This document shows, in pieces, positions 28,884-38,050 of a DNA stretch of 46,175 bases. A model generated the notes under the pieces. It did no database searches. It saw nothing but the letters and a program-made list of their open reading frames with translations, and was not told the origin of the DNA. Every line of letters begins with the position of its first letter. The stretch's first letter is position 1. The position numbers and the translations under genes were made by a program. Origin of the DNA: Candidatus Iainarchaeum sp. (lineage in GTDB: Archaea; Iainarchaeota; Iainarchaeia; JAGGVJ01). The stretch covers positions 1-46,175 of the forward strand of contig JAGGVJ010000018.1 in the NCBI GenBank assembly GCA_021158055.1. The letters are read 5' to 3'.

Positions 28884-30297
28884 TTGATTCACCGCCGTTG
28901 ATTTTTTCAACAACTGCTTTTAAATTTGTTAAATTTAACAATTCTTCTTTTCCCGAACCCATTTCACGCAACGTTACTTTTCCCTCTGCAAAGTCCCTTG
29001 AACCAACTATCAAAACCCAAGGTATTCCTTCTGAATCACAGTATTCAAACTGTTTAGACAATTTTCTTCCAATCAATTCAGATTCAACATTCAATCCAAA
29101 CTTTCTTAGTTCAAATGCAATTTCTGAAACTTTTTCAGTAACATCAGAACCTGCTGAAGCTACAAAAATTTGGGTTGCAGTGTTTTCTCCAAACGGCAAA
29201 TTCATTTCTTTCATAACTTCCATCAATCTGCTTGGTCCAAAACCCATTCCTGTTGCTGGAAGATCTCGTTTTCCAACAATACCCATAAGCTCATCATATC
29301 GCCCGCCACTGCAAACGCTTCCGAAATTCTCAAACCCTTCAACAACAGTTTCAAACACAAATCCTGTGTAATAATCCAAACCACGGATTTTGCTCAAATC
29401 AAGTTTTGCATCCACACCAAGTTTTTTTGCATTATCAATTATTTGAACTATATTCTTTAACTCCTGCGAATCAGTTCCAAGAAGAGCAGTTGCTTTTTTC
29501 AACGGGTCGCCTTTCTTCTCAATAAACTTAAGCAAATCAGTTGATTGTTTTTCTGACAATTTCTGTTTTTTCAGTTCTTCTCGAACCCCTTCAACATCAA
29601 TTTTATCAATTTTATCTATTGCTCTAAAGACACCATTTTTATCCCCTGAAATTTCCATTTTTTCAAGTACTTTTTCAATAAGTTCCCTTGAATTCACTAA
29701 TATTTTTGCTTTTTTAATCCCAAAACCACGAAGCAATGCATTAACAACTGAAAGTATTTCAGCATCAGCAACAGCTGAATTGACTCCAATAAGTTCCACA
29801 CCAAACTGCCAGTGTTCCCTAAACCTGCCTGCTTGAGGTCGCTCATAACGCCATTGAGGTGCAATGTAACAAAATTTTATAGGAAGACGCATATTCGGAT
29901 TGCCTGCAACAACCCTTGCAACAGGAATTGTCATATCAAACCTCAACCCAAGCTCCCGTCCTGATTTATCTTTAAAATGATAAATTTCATTCTTAACATC
30001 TTCTCCACTTTTTGTTGAAAGCAAACCCAAATTTTCAAACGCAGGAGTAAACACTTCCTTGTAACCAAAACTTTGAAACACATTTACTGCTATGTCCATC
30101 ATTTTCCGAAACTTATATGATTCAGGGGGAAGAATATCCTGTGTTCCGCGAGGCGGCTTCGGATCTGGTATAATACCTCCACCCGAAACTAATTTCTTTT
30201 TACCTAAACTCATTTTCTTTTCACCTAAACTCATTTTCTTTTCACCTAAACCCATTTTCTTTTCACCTAAACCCATTTTCTTTTCACCTAAACTCAT
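28876..30297 (-). CDS. hisS: Histidyl-tRNA synthetase with repetitive N-terminal extension
   Basis: KPPRGTQDILPPESYKFRKM; FGYKEVFTPAFENLGLL; LRFDMTIPVARVV; WRYERPQAGRFREHWQFGVELIG; RGLDYYTGFVFE; CSGGRYDELMG. Confidence 0.93.
   Translation of the reverse strand: MSLGEKKMGLGEKKMGLGEKKMSLGEKKMSLGKKKLVSGGGIIPDPKPPRGTQDILPPESYKFRKMMDIAVNVFQSFGYKEVFTPAFENLGLLSTKSGEDVKNEIYHFKDKSGRELGLRFDMTIPVARVVAGNPNMRLPIKFCYIAPQWRYERPQAGRFREHWQFGVELIGVNSAVADAEILSVVNALLRGFGIKKAKILVNSRELIEKVLEKMEISGDKNGVFRAIDKIDKIDVEGVREELKKQKLSEKQSTDLLKFIEKKGDPLKKATALLGTDSQELKNIVQIIDNAKKLGVDAKLDLSKIRGLDYYTGFVFETVVEGFENFGSVCSGGRYDELMGIVGKRDLPATGMGFGPSRLMEVMKEMNLPFGENTATQIFVASAGSDVTEKVSEIAFELRKFGLNVESELIGRKLSKQFEYCDSEGIPWVLIVGSRDFAEGKVTLREMGSGKEELLNLTNLKAVVEKINGGESNA
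30193..30297 (-). repeat. Five tandem 21-bp units encoding M(S/G)LG(E/K)KK at the hisS 5' end
   Basis: Plus strand unit tttcttttcacctaaactcat, five contiguous copies with 1-2 substitutions; every unit carries an in-frame ATG. Confidence 0.95.
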
Positions 30298-30439
30298 TTA
30301 ATTCACCAACATAAAAAAATAAAACTTTACTGGACATCTTAAATAATGTACATTAACAATAAACATTCAGAATATATAAAAGGTGGGTAAATAGTGGGAT
30401 TATGTGTTTGTTAAAAAACAATAAACATAAACTAAAAAA

Positions 30440-30533
30440 TGGGGTCCTGGGGGGGATTCGAACCCCCGACAGGAGATTTCCGCTCTTGGAAATCCACAGT
30501 CTCCTATGATAACCAGGCTTCACTACCAGGACC
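30440..30533 (-). tRNA. tRNA-His(GTG) with 16-nt intron at 37/38 (intron 30478-30493); encoded G-1 and CCA
   Basis: G-1 GTCCTGG/CCAGGAC C73 CCA acceptor; D stem GTGA/TCAT; anticodon stem GGAGA/TCTCC, loop CTGTGG[ATTTCCAAGAGCGGAA]A; T arm GGGGG TTCGAAT CCCCC. Confidence 0.9.
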
Positions 30534-30589
30534 ACTAAACCAAAAACAAAATCAAAAAATGAAAAAAATAAAACGAAAACAATGCCGGA

Positions 30590-30853
30590 TTATCTCCTGC
30601 AAATGTCAATCACTTCAACCAAATCAACACCTTCAACTGCTTTAAGTTTTTCTTCTATTTCATCTGCTTTTCCTTCCACTTCCGGAACAACAAGCTCAAC
30701 AACAATTGCTTTGAGCCCGAACGCAAGTTCTTCTACTTTTTCATTATAAACTTTCACGTCAGACGGGAGGGCGCTTTTATAATTTTCCAACACGGAATCA
30801 AACAATTCCGGACCGTCACTCACTATTTTGTATGTCACTGCCAATTCTGCCAT
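30590..30853 (-). CDS. Translation elongation factor 1-beta (aEF-1B)
   Basis: MAELAVTYKIVSDGPE...ELAFGLKAIVVELVVPEVEGKADEIEEKLKAVEGVDLVEVIDICRR. Confidence 0.9.
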   Translation of the reverse strand: MAELAVTYKIVSDGPELFDSVLENYKSALPSDVKVYNEKVEELAFGLKAIVVELVVPEVEGKADEIEEKLKAVEGVDLVEVIDICRR

Positions 30854-30897
30854 TCAATCAACTCCGATTTAAGAACATTTACCTTAGGCATTTGCCC

Positions 30898-31056
30898 TTA
30901 CGGCCCTTCAAACCCGCACTCGGGACATTTGTAACTATTTGACAATTCCCTGCACTGAATGCACCTGATAATAACTGCTTTGTTGCAGTTGGGGCACTTT
31001 AGTTCAACGTAATCATTTGTCACTTCTCTATTGCAAGTACTGCATTTTTTTGTCAT
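30898..31056 (-). CDS. Small archaeal zinc-ribbon protein (52 aa, missed by the ORF track)
   Basis: MTKKCSTCNREVTNDYVELKCPNCNKAVIIRCIQCRELSNSYKCPECGFEGP*; four CxxC knuckles; GAGGGGAG upstream of ATG. Confidence 0.85.
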   Translation of the reverse strand: MTKKCSTCNREVTNDYVELKCPNCNKAVIIRCIQCRELSNSYKCPECGFEGP

Positions 31057-31057
31057 T

Positions 31058-31140
31058 TAATCTCCCCTCTAAAATAATCTCCCCTCTAAAATAATCTTCA
31101 CTTTAAATTAATTTTCCTCTAAATTAACCGTCTTCTAAAC
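31058..31140 (-). repeat. Five 16-17-bp tandem units (two exact, three degenerate) containing the Shine-Dalgarno-like GAGGGGAG
   Basis: taatctcccctctaaaa at 31058-31074 and 31075-31091, then taatcttcactttaaat, taattttcctctaaat, taaccgtcttctaaac. Confidence 0.75.
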
Positions 31141-31490
31141 CTAAAAATCAATAAAACCAGAAAACTAACACTAAACACATGCTAATTAGCTAACTAAACC
31201 ACTGCTTTTCAAAAATAATCCAATTCGTCAATTAATGTATAAGTATATTTGACATAGTATATTTAACATTTTTTCTTTTTAAATTTGTTTGATTAGCTTG
31301 GTTAACTTCAAAATTACCAGATAATAATAATAATTATAAACAAATTAAATACATGTAATATACATAATATAGTAATACATATGACATATCTTACATCCAA
31401 AAACAAACCTTGTCGCATAACTTAAAACAACACCGATCAATCAAAAACAATATCAGTCAATCAAAAAACAAAAAATTAAGAGGGATTTGC

Positions 31491-33209
31491 TTGAAAAAAT
31501 TAATCTTGTTTGCAATATTTTTATCAATTCTGACAAACGCGTCTGCCATGACAAACTATTACTTCCTGCACGAATTTCCAGTGTACGCGTCATTAAATCA
31601 CCCTGATTCGATAGAAGTGTCAATAAAAATACAGCCAAAAGTCATCTCGCTTACAAGACTCGACATCTCCATAGAAGCAGAATCATCCTGCAGCGCTGTC
31701 AAAGTAAAAGGCATTGAAACGCGGGACCCGAGCCCAAGAGACGAATGGTACACAATAGCCGAAAAAGACACTGTAACATTCAAGGGAAACCTCCACTGCA
31801 CCCCAAAAGAAGTAACAAGCCCCAACACAACATGCGTCATTGACGAAGGGCTTCCGGAAGCCAGATTCAAGATAACCGCAGACAAAAACCAGACAAAAGA
31901 ATGCAACATAATATTCAACTTCAGACGCGGAACACGAGACCTCACTGACCTGCAGACCCTCATGAAAGTACAGGTAAAACCAATGGCAGAAGAAGGACAA
32001 ATACAAACCTCAAAAACAATCATCGTGAAAAACCGTGAATGGCACAGTGACTGGGAAACAATCAATTCAACCGAAGGCGAAGGCACCATGACTCAAATGA
32101 CCGGAATTACAAGTGTCAGCGAATCACTTTTTATGCCTGACTATGACATGGAAAGCCTTGAAGTCACAAACATACTGAAACTGGACATCGGGGCGTTAAA
32201 AAACATAAAAGCAACCCCCAACTACGAAAACATGGTGAAAACAACCAGAAAACTTGAAACAAGTTTCGAGGATTTGCCTGCAAACACCGAAATAAACATC
32301 ACATACGACTACTCTTCAATGAGCTTCACTTCAGCCATTTCATCCATCCCCCCAACAAGAACCACTGACTATGACGACCTGGTATTTGAAGCAAAAAAAG
32401 CGGACTTAAACTGCAGTGAAGAAGGGGAAAACATAAACACCACAGGAAAAGCGTGTTGCGAAGGACTTTCTGCCTGCTATGACAACATCTGTGCAACAAG
32501 CTGTCCGTGCGAAAACGACTGCGTTGACACACCTTCAATTGATGCAACGTGCAACACAACCACAAACTCGTGCTTCAAATGCATAAAGGAAAACAATGAA
32601 ATTCAAGATGGACTTGAATGCTGCAGCGGCCTTGAAAAATGCAGGGACGATGTATGCCGGGAAGTCTGTTCAATTGCTGTTTGCGGAAACAACGAAAAAG
32701 AAGACGGTGAAGAATGCGATTTCTCCGCGGAAACAACAGGATGCACCACAGGGTATGAGTGCAGCAATTCATGCGAATGCATTCTGGAAATCGTTGTTCC
32801 GGAAGGCACAATCAGGCTTGACAAAGGAATACCGACACAAATAGGCATCTGCGGTGACGACAATGAAAAAGAAGATACTTCCGGATGCATTGAAATAAAG
32901 GCAATTGACATTGAAAGCGACAGCTTTTCACTTGAAGTAACAGACACGGACAACTGCCTCAAAGAAAACGCGAACTGTGTTCTGGAATACAAGCAGTTGA
33001 AGCCAAATGACAGCGTGCCTGTGAAAAACAACATAATTACTGTTGACTCAATCGCCGGCGACACCGTGTTTGTAAAAATAAGTGAAAAAAAACAAACAAA
33101 AACAACAACTGAAGAACCCATTGACTACAAATGGATAATGGGAGGGATGGTCGCATTAATCGGTGTTTTTGGAGTTTACTACTACTATAAAAAAACAGAA
33201 CTTGTATAA
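31491..33209 (+). CDS. Secreted Cys-rich surface protein with C-terminal TM anchor
   Basis: Signal peptide LKKLILFAIFLSILTNASA; Cys-rich block CCEGLSACYDNICATSCPCENDC; C-terminal YKWIMGGMVALIGVFGVYYYYKK. Start uncertain (ORF 31410). Confidence 0.7.
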   Translation: MKKLILFAIFLSILTNASAMTNYYFLHEFPVYASLNHPDSIEVSIKIQPKVISLTRLDISIEAESSCSAVKVKGIETRDPSPRDEWYTIAEKDTVTFKGNLHCTPKEVTSPNTTCVIDEGLPEARFKITADKNQTKECNIIFNFRRGTRDLTDLQTLMKVQVKPMAEEGQIQTSKTIIVKNREWHSDWETINSTEGEGTMTQMTGITSVSESLFMPDYDMESLEVTNILKLDIGALKNIKATPNYENMVKTTRKLETSFEDLPANTEINITYDYSSMSFTSAISSIPPTRTTDYDDLVFEAKKADLNCSEEGENINTTGKACCEGLSACYDNICATSCPCENDCVDTPSIDATCNTTTNSCFKCIKENNEIQDGLECCSGLEKCRDDVCREVCSIAVCGNNEKEDGEECDFSAETTGCTTGYECSNSCECILEIVVPEGTIRLDKGIPTQIGICGDDNEKEDTSGCIEIKAIDIESDSFSLEVTDTDNCLKENANCVLEYKQLKPNDSVPVKNNIITVDSIAGDTVFVKISEKKQTKTTTEEPIDYKWIMGGMVALIGVFGVYYYYKKTELV

Positions 33210-33243
33210 AAATGCAAACAAACAAAAAACCTGGTGCGCATAA

Positions 33244-34632
33244 CTAATCCTTGTAATTGTTATGCCACCACAAGGGTTTTTTGAGCAGGTAACTGTAAAA
33301 AAATTCACTTACCTGCCTGTTTTTGTTTAACTTCAAAAGATCGTTTCCTTCAACAACTTCAAATCCTTTTGAAATACTTTTCACAATGTTTGAAGAAAGC
33401 TGCAGTTTTTTTGTTTTCGCGCGTTCTAAAAAATCTTTAAGGAAAAAAGAAACATCCACAAATTCGCGCTTCACTTCAGTTACCCAAAAACCATTTTCAA
33501 CCCACGGACCTGTTTTTTGTTTGCTGTATTTTTTCAGGAATTTTTCCTGATTCAGTTCATCAGTTACATGCGGACCGATTTTTTTCTTTACATGTGGAAG
33601 GCACGGAACCTCAATTTCCAGCAAAATCAACGCGTTTGACTTTTCATCGGTCCAAAAATCACTTCTAAACACCTTGAACTCGTTTTTGTCAAGGTTTCTT
33701 ACAAGAGTATCTGTGCTTTTTCTAAGCTGGGGCCAAAGAATGTCAGGCAACACTTTTTTGTCCACACCAAACTTCAAACAAATTATTCTTGTTCCCCTTT
33801 CCTTCACTTCCTTTGAAAGATTTTGCCCTGAAATCTTTTTCTTTGGGTTTTTGAAAAAAAATTCTTTGCTTGGCCTTATTAAAAAATGCCTTGCTCCGGA
33901 AATAAACTCCCCGAATTTTTCATCAGATACTGCCGCCGCCATGTTACGGTTTTTGTCCACGGGATCCACGACAATCAGTGAATGGTCTGATTTTCGAAAA
34001 CTTTCTTCCTTGCTGTGTCCTGCAAGGTCAATAAATGTTGGTTTCTTCCACTTTGAAGCAGCTTTCAAAACATTTTCAAACGAGTTGTATTCCAGCACCA
34101 GCATTTCGCAAAGTACGCCTGAAAAACCGTTTGTTCTTGCCTCGGCGCCGTACACGTCAATCCCGCGGCAGAACTGCTTTAAGAGCAACACTTCTTTCTT
34201 TTGAAGTTCCTTAAGGTGGGTTGAGACAAACTTTGCGTGAAAAGGAGTCCTGTCAACAGCTGACTTGAGTTTAGAGGCATCAGCAACATCAAAACAAGGC
34301 ACAATCTCTATTTCCCTGCCGCCGGGTATTTCTTTTTTTATGTATGGGTGTTGTGCGTAATGCATTTCAAACCCGGGCAAAACCCGCCTGCCAATAGTTA
34401 TTATTTTTTTCTTGAGTTCGTCAATTGAGAAAGTTTCCCTGTACTTTACAAAGATGTCAACGTCCCCCGAACCGCGAAGTTCCGTTCCCCTTGAAAGAGA
34501 ACCGACAAGCTCGCACGTCACCTTGTCTTTAGAAACAGACTCTATCTCTTTCATTATTTGCCTGGCATGCTGTATTTGTTCAGCGCGCACTTTCGGAAAG
34601 GGAGTAATTTCTTCAATAACTTCTTTCAGCAT
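33244..34632 (-). CDS. cca: Archaeal CCA tRNA nucleotidyltransferase
   Basis: ELVGSLSRGTELRGSGDVDIFVKY class I nucleotidyltransferase motif, HYAQHPY, GFSGVLCEMLVLEYNSF. Confidence 0.9.
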   Translation of the reverse strand: MLKEVIEEITPFPKVRAEQIQHARQIMKEIESVSKDKVTCELVGSLSRGTELRGSGDVDIFVKYRETFSIDELKKKIITIGRRVLPGFEMHYAQHPYIKKEIPGGREIEIVPCFDVADASKLKSAVDRTPFHAKFVSTHLKELQKKEVLLLKQFCRGIDVYGAEARTNGFSGVLCEMLVLEYNSFENVLKAASKWKKPTFIDLAGHSKEESFRKSDHSLIVVDPVDKNRNMAAAVSDEKFGEFISGARHFLIRPSKEFFFKNPKKKISGQNLSKEVKERGTRIICLKFGVDKKVLPDILWPQLRKSTDTLVRNLDKNEFKVFRSDFWTDEKSNALILLEIEVPCLPHVKKKIGPHVTDELNQEKFLKKYSKQKTGPWVENGFWVTEVKREFVDVSFFLKDFLERAKTKKLQLSSNIVKSISKGFEVVEGNDLLKLNKNRQVSEFFYSYLLKKPLWWHNNYKD

Positions 34633-34653
34633 TTTTTTAATACAAACCACCGT

Positions 34654-36582
34654 TCATTCTTTGCCCTCAACGGTTTTATCTGCCTGGGCAGCTGTCTCGT
34701 TTGCCGGCTGCGAATTACCTGCCTTTCTCTCGGGGGGATTGTCAGAATCTCTTTCAGGATTATCAGGGTTGCTTTCCAAGTCATCACTTTCTTCCCTGAC
34801 AACCGGGTTGTCAACAAGCACCTTCTCTCTTTTTACAGACATGCTTTCAATCATCTTTTCCAAAGTCGACTTTACGAGTTCTTCAGAAAACCCTGATTCC
34901 CGACTGCATTTTTTAAGGTCAAAATCATTGTGCAAAGAAATGTACTTCCCAATAATATTTTCAATGGGCTCCAGAAAATCATACGGAACGCTTCCAAGAG
35001 AATATTTTATTACAAAATACCTGGCTCCGGCACTGCCGGCAGTTCCCTGGCCTCCGGCGGGGACCTGCGGCGATGCACTGGTTTGCGCCGGTTCCTGCAC
35101 CTGAAAACCGGTTTTTTCAGACCGGCTTAAAGGCAACTTGCCTGAAAAACTGTTTATCTTTTCAGTAATCGCATTCACTGAACCCATTATCCTTGAAAAC
35201 GGCCGGGGTTTTTCCTCAATAATATAATCCGGGTGAAGAACATCCTCTTTCCAGGTAATCTCCCCTCGTTTTCTTCCAAGGGGAATAAAACTCCTGAAAT
35301 GGAACAAAATTAGAAGAACGATAATTGACATGGCTGCAAAAGGAGCAACTGAAAACACCAGCAAAGTCATGCTGTCAACATCAAATATGCTTGAATAAAC
35401 CGGCACGTCTTGCTCTGAAAAAATCTCAGTAAATTCGCTTCTTGAAACTTTCATGCCTCTTGCAACATCAATGTAAATCCATCTGTCTGTGAAAACCGCT
35501 ACAAAATACTCTCTTGACCGATCATATGTTCCGATAATCATCTTGCTCGGCAAACCGACCGCGTGCATTATCTCACGCATTGCGTATGCTTTTTCAAGTT
35601 TGGTCCCCCCGGATTTAAGAACCACGCTCACATCAGCAATGTTTTGATTTATCAAAGAGTCCTTTTTCGTGTGGGTTGAAGCTATGCGAATTCTTTGCAA
35701 GACGCTGTCGACTATCTCATTTTTGTCCTTTGTATTTGCAATAATGGTGCGGACCAGGTTGACCAGGTTCTCTGTATTCTCCTTTTTTGTTATTACGCCC
35801 CTGTCAACCAAAAGCCACGGAGTTAAACTCTCGTTCGGATCCACTATGAAATTAGGCCAATACTGTCTTTTGGGAACAACATACGCGGGGGAAAACTCAA
35901 GGTTCAAAGAAGAAAACCTGTTTGATTCCACTTTTTGGTCCCATTTAATATTGTAAGGTGAGTAAACAACAAAATCATCCCCTCTTTTTCCAATTAACGC
36001 GCTTGGAAACTCGTTGAACCTGAGAAGAATGTTATTTCCGCCTATACCATACTTTGAATCTGAAAAAGACACCAGTTTTTGACTCAAAAGCTCGCTTTCA
36101 TCCCTTGACATGGGTGTAAACACCGTAAACGCGGAACCGAACGGAACCCCAAAATCAAAACTTTGGTCTGCAACAAAAGTTTCCTCGCTAAAGTTGTTTG
36201 TAACAATAACAGCAGTTACTTTTGTTTCTTCAAATATTACGTCGGCAGTCAGCACTACGTCATTTCCCTGTTCTGCCGAGTACCGCAAAACAAGACTGTT
36301 AAAACTTAACGAAACCCCCAGATCAGGCTCTGTCTTGTCAAGTTTCCAGTCCAGGGTTGTATTATTTACCTTTGGAAGAAAATCAGTTTTAATCACATTG
36401 TTTAACTCAACAACATACGTTCCGTTGGCCTGTTCTGAAAGAAGCGCCATGTATGTTTTTGAAGCGATAAGAATTTTTGAGCCGTCAGACGTTTTCTCTA
36501 TCACGGTAATCGCACTGGAAAAACCCATCAAAAGAACCAAAAACACAAACACAAAAACTAATTTTTTCAAAATACCACGCAC
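34654..36582 (-). CDS. Membrane protein with degenerate transglutaminase-like domain
   Basis: Signal peptide; KLEKAYAMREIMHAVGLPSKMIIGTYDRSREYFVAVFTDRWIYIDV; TM VAPFAAMSIIVLLILFHF; Pro/Gln linker and cytoplasmic tail. Confidence 0.65.
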   Translation of the reverse strand: MRGILKKLVFVFVFLVLLMGFSSAITVIEKTSDGSKILIASKTYMALLSEQANGTYVVELNNVIKTDFLPKVNNTTLDWKLDKTEPDLGVSLSFNSLVLRYSAEQGNDVVLTADVIFEETKVTAVIVTNNFSEETFVADQSFDFGVPFGSAFTVFTPMSRDESELLSQKLVSFSDSKYGIGGNNILLRFNEFPSALIGKRGDDFVVYSPYNIKWDQKVESNRFSSLNLEFSPAYVVPKRQYWPNFIVDPNESLTPWLLVDRGVITKKENTENLVNLVRTIIANTKDKNEIVDSVLQRIRIASTHTKKDSLINQNIADVSVVLKSGGTKLEKAYAMREIMHAVGLPSKMIIGTYDRSREYFVAVFTDRWIYIDVARGMKVSRSEFTEIFSEQDVPVYSSIFDVDSMTLLVFSVAPFAAMSIIVLLILFHFRSFIPLGRKRGEITWKEDVLHPDYIIEEKPRPFSRIMGSVNAITEKINSFSGKLPLSRSEKTGFQVQEPAQTSASPQVPAGGQGTAGSAGARYFVIKYSLGSVPYDFLEPIENIIGKYISLHNDFDLKKCSRESGFSEELVKSTLEKMIESMSVKREKVLVDNPVVREESDDLESNPDNPERDSDNPPERKAGNSQPANETAAQADKTVEGKE

Positions 36583-37133
36583 TCCACTACATTATATACT
36601 GGTCCTGCGGGAGTTAACTTACTTTCCCACAATTGCACTTCATTGATATTAATGTCAAAAAAATAAAAGTCGGTAGCATTTAATATTGTTTCTGTTAATT
36701 TTCGGTTTGCATGTGATTTAACACGGCCGATGGTTATGTGCGGAACAATCCCTTTCCCAGCCAAACCCTGTTTTTTCTGCAAAGTTGTGAGTTTTTTAAC
36801 CTGAGAGAGGTTTTCAATTGACTCAATCAAACCAGTCAACTTTTCACTTCCTGCGCCAAAACCAGCAAACAAAACCCTTGAATTAGAATCTGACGGAAAA
36901 GCATGAACTCCCTTTGCTTCCGCTTCAAAACCCTCAAACCCAGTGTTTCTCACTTCATCAAAAGCACACAAAGCATCACTTTTTGAAACTTCGCCGAGAA
37001 AAACAACAGTGATGTGAATATTTTCGCGTTCGACAAACTTTATTTTCACACCGCATTCAGAAAACTTTTCCTGAAATTTCACAATTTTTTCCTGTTGGTT
37101 TTTCTGAAGCGGAACTGCAAAAAAATACCTCAT
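36567..37133 (-). CDS. thpR: RNA 2',3'-cyclic phosphodiesterase/2'-5' RNA ligase family
   Basis: Two HxTx motifs (HITV, HITI); MRYFFAVPL N-terminus; next to cca. Confidence 0.88.
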   Translation of the reverse strand: MRYFFAVPLQKNQQEKIVKFQEKFSECGVKIKFVERENIHITVVFLGEVSKSDALCAFDEVRNTGFEGFEAEAKGVHAFPSDSNSRVLFAGFGAGSEKLTGLIESIENLSQVKKLTTLQKKQGLAGKGIVPHITIGRVKSHANRKLTETILNATDFYFFDININEVQLWESKLTPAGPVYNVVECVVF

Positions 37134-37236
37134 AAAAAATATAATAACAAAACAATCTTAAAAAAGTTATCAATAAACAACATTAAAAACTGAAAAAATT
37201 ATCAATGCTAAAACAAACCCTAAAAATAAACAGGTT

Positions 37237-37956
37237 TTAAAAATCAGACATTCTTGACTGGTCTTTTTTGAGCTTTGTTATTCCGGAATCAGAACTTATC
37301 CTGCTTTCAACAGGCCCTTTTTGACCATTGTATTTTGAGTTCCGAGAAGCACCGTAAGGGCGCTCTGCAGGCACATTCATTGTAAAAAGAGAAAGCTGGC
37401 ACACCCTCATACCGGGCCAAAGCGCCACAGGAACTTTTCCAAGATTGGTTATCTCCAAAGTTACCTGCCCCTCAAAACCCGGGTCTATGTAACCTGCTGT
37501 CGCGTGGATTATAACCCCGATCCTGCCAAGCGAACTTCTTCCCTCAAGCCGCCCAACCAAATTAGCTGGAATTTTTACTTTTTCAATGGTTGTCCCCAAA
37601 ACAAACTCCTGGGGATGCACTATGAACGGCTTATCCTTTATTTTTATGATTTCTGTAATGCCATAATCTTTTACTCTCTGGCTCCCTTTATCAGATTGAA
37701 CAGCCGAACTGTCGGAATCGCTTTTCTTTTTGTTCAAATCCTTGTCCTGCTTGTCTTTAACAGACCAGAGAGGTTCAACATAATTCAACGGGTCAATCAA
37801 AAAAGATTCCCTTTGCTTGAAAATGCGAAACTCGTCTCCCAACCTCAAGTCAACTGAAGCAGGTTGCAGTTGAACATTCATGTCTTCAATTGGTTCAATA
37901 ACAAGAGTGCCTTTTCTCAAAAGCTCTTTTATCTCCGAATCCGCAAGCACAGTCAT
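37237..37956 (-). CDS. dcd: dCTP deaminase (with low-complexity insertion)
   Basis: QLQPASVDLRLGDEFRIF; HPQEFVLGTTIEKVKIPANLVGRLEGRSSLGRIGVIIHATAGYIDPGFEGQVTLEITNLG. Confidence 0.92.
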   Translation of the reverse strand: MTVLADSEIKELLRKGTLVIEPIEDMNVQLQPASVDLRLGDEFRIFKQRESFLIDPLNYVEPLWSVKDKQDKDLNKKKSDSDSSAVQSDKGSQRVKDYGITEIIKIKDKPFIVHPQEFVLGTTIEKVKIPANLVGRLEGRSSLGRIGVIIHATAGYIDPGFEGQVTLEITNLGKVPVALWPGMRVCQLSLFTMNVPAERPYGASRNSKYNGQKGPVESRISSDSGITKLKKDQSRMSDF

Positions 37957-38050
37957 TAAATCACTTGAAAAACAAAACAATTACTGCCAACATAACAAAC
38001 ACAATCCAACTTTTTATTACTTTTCAGTTTAGTCTTCCGTGCATTTCAGT

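Noticed and set aside
30440-30533. Reading the tRNA as a class II (Leu/Ser-type) tRNA with a long variable arm
   Set aside because: The 16-nt intron model gives a full cloverleaf, a BHB at 37/38, anticodon GTG and the G-1:C73 pair specific to tRNA-His.
31141-31409. AT-rich intergenic region as a replication origin
   Set aside because: No Orc1/Cdc6 gene or clear ORB-like repeats; AT-richness alone is insufficient.
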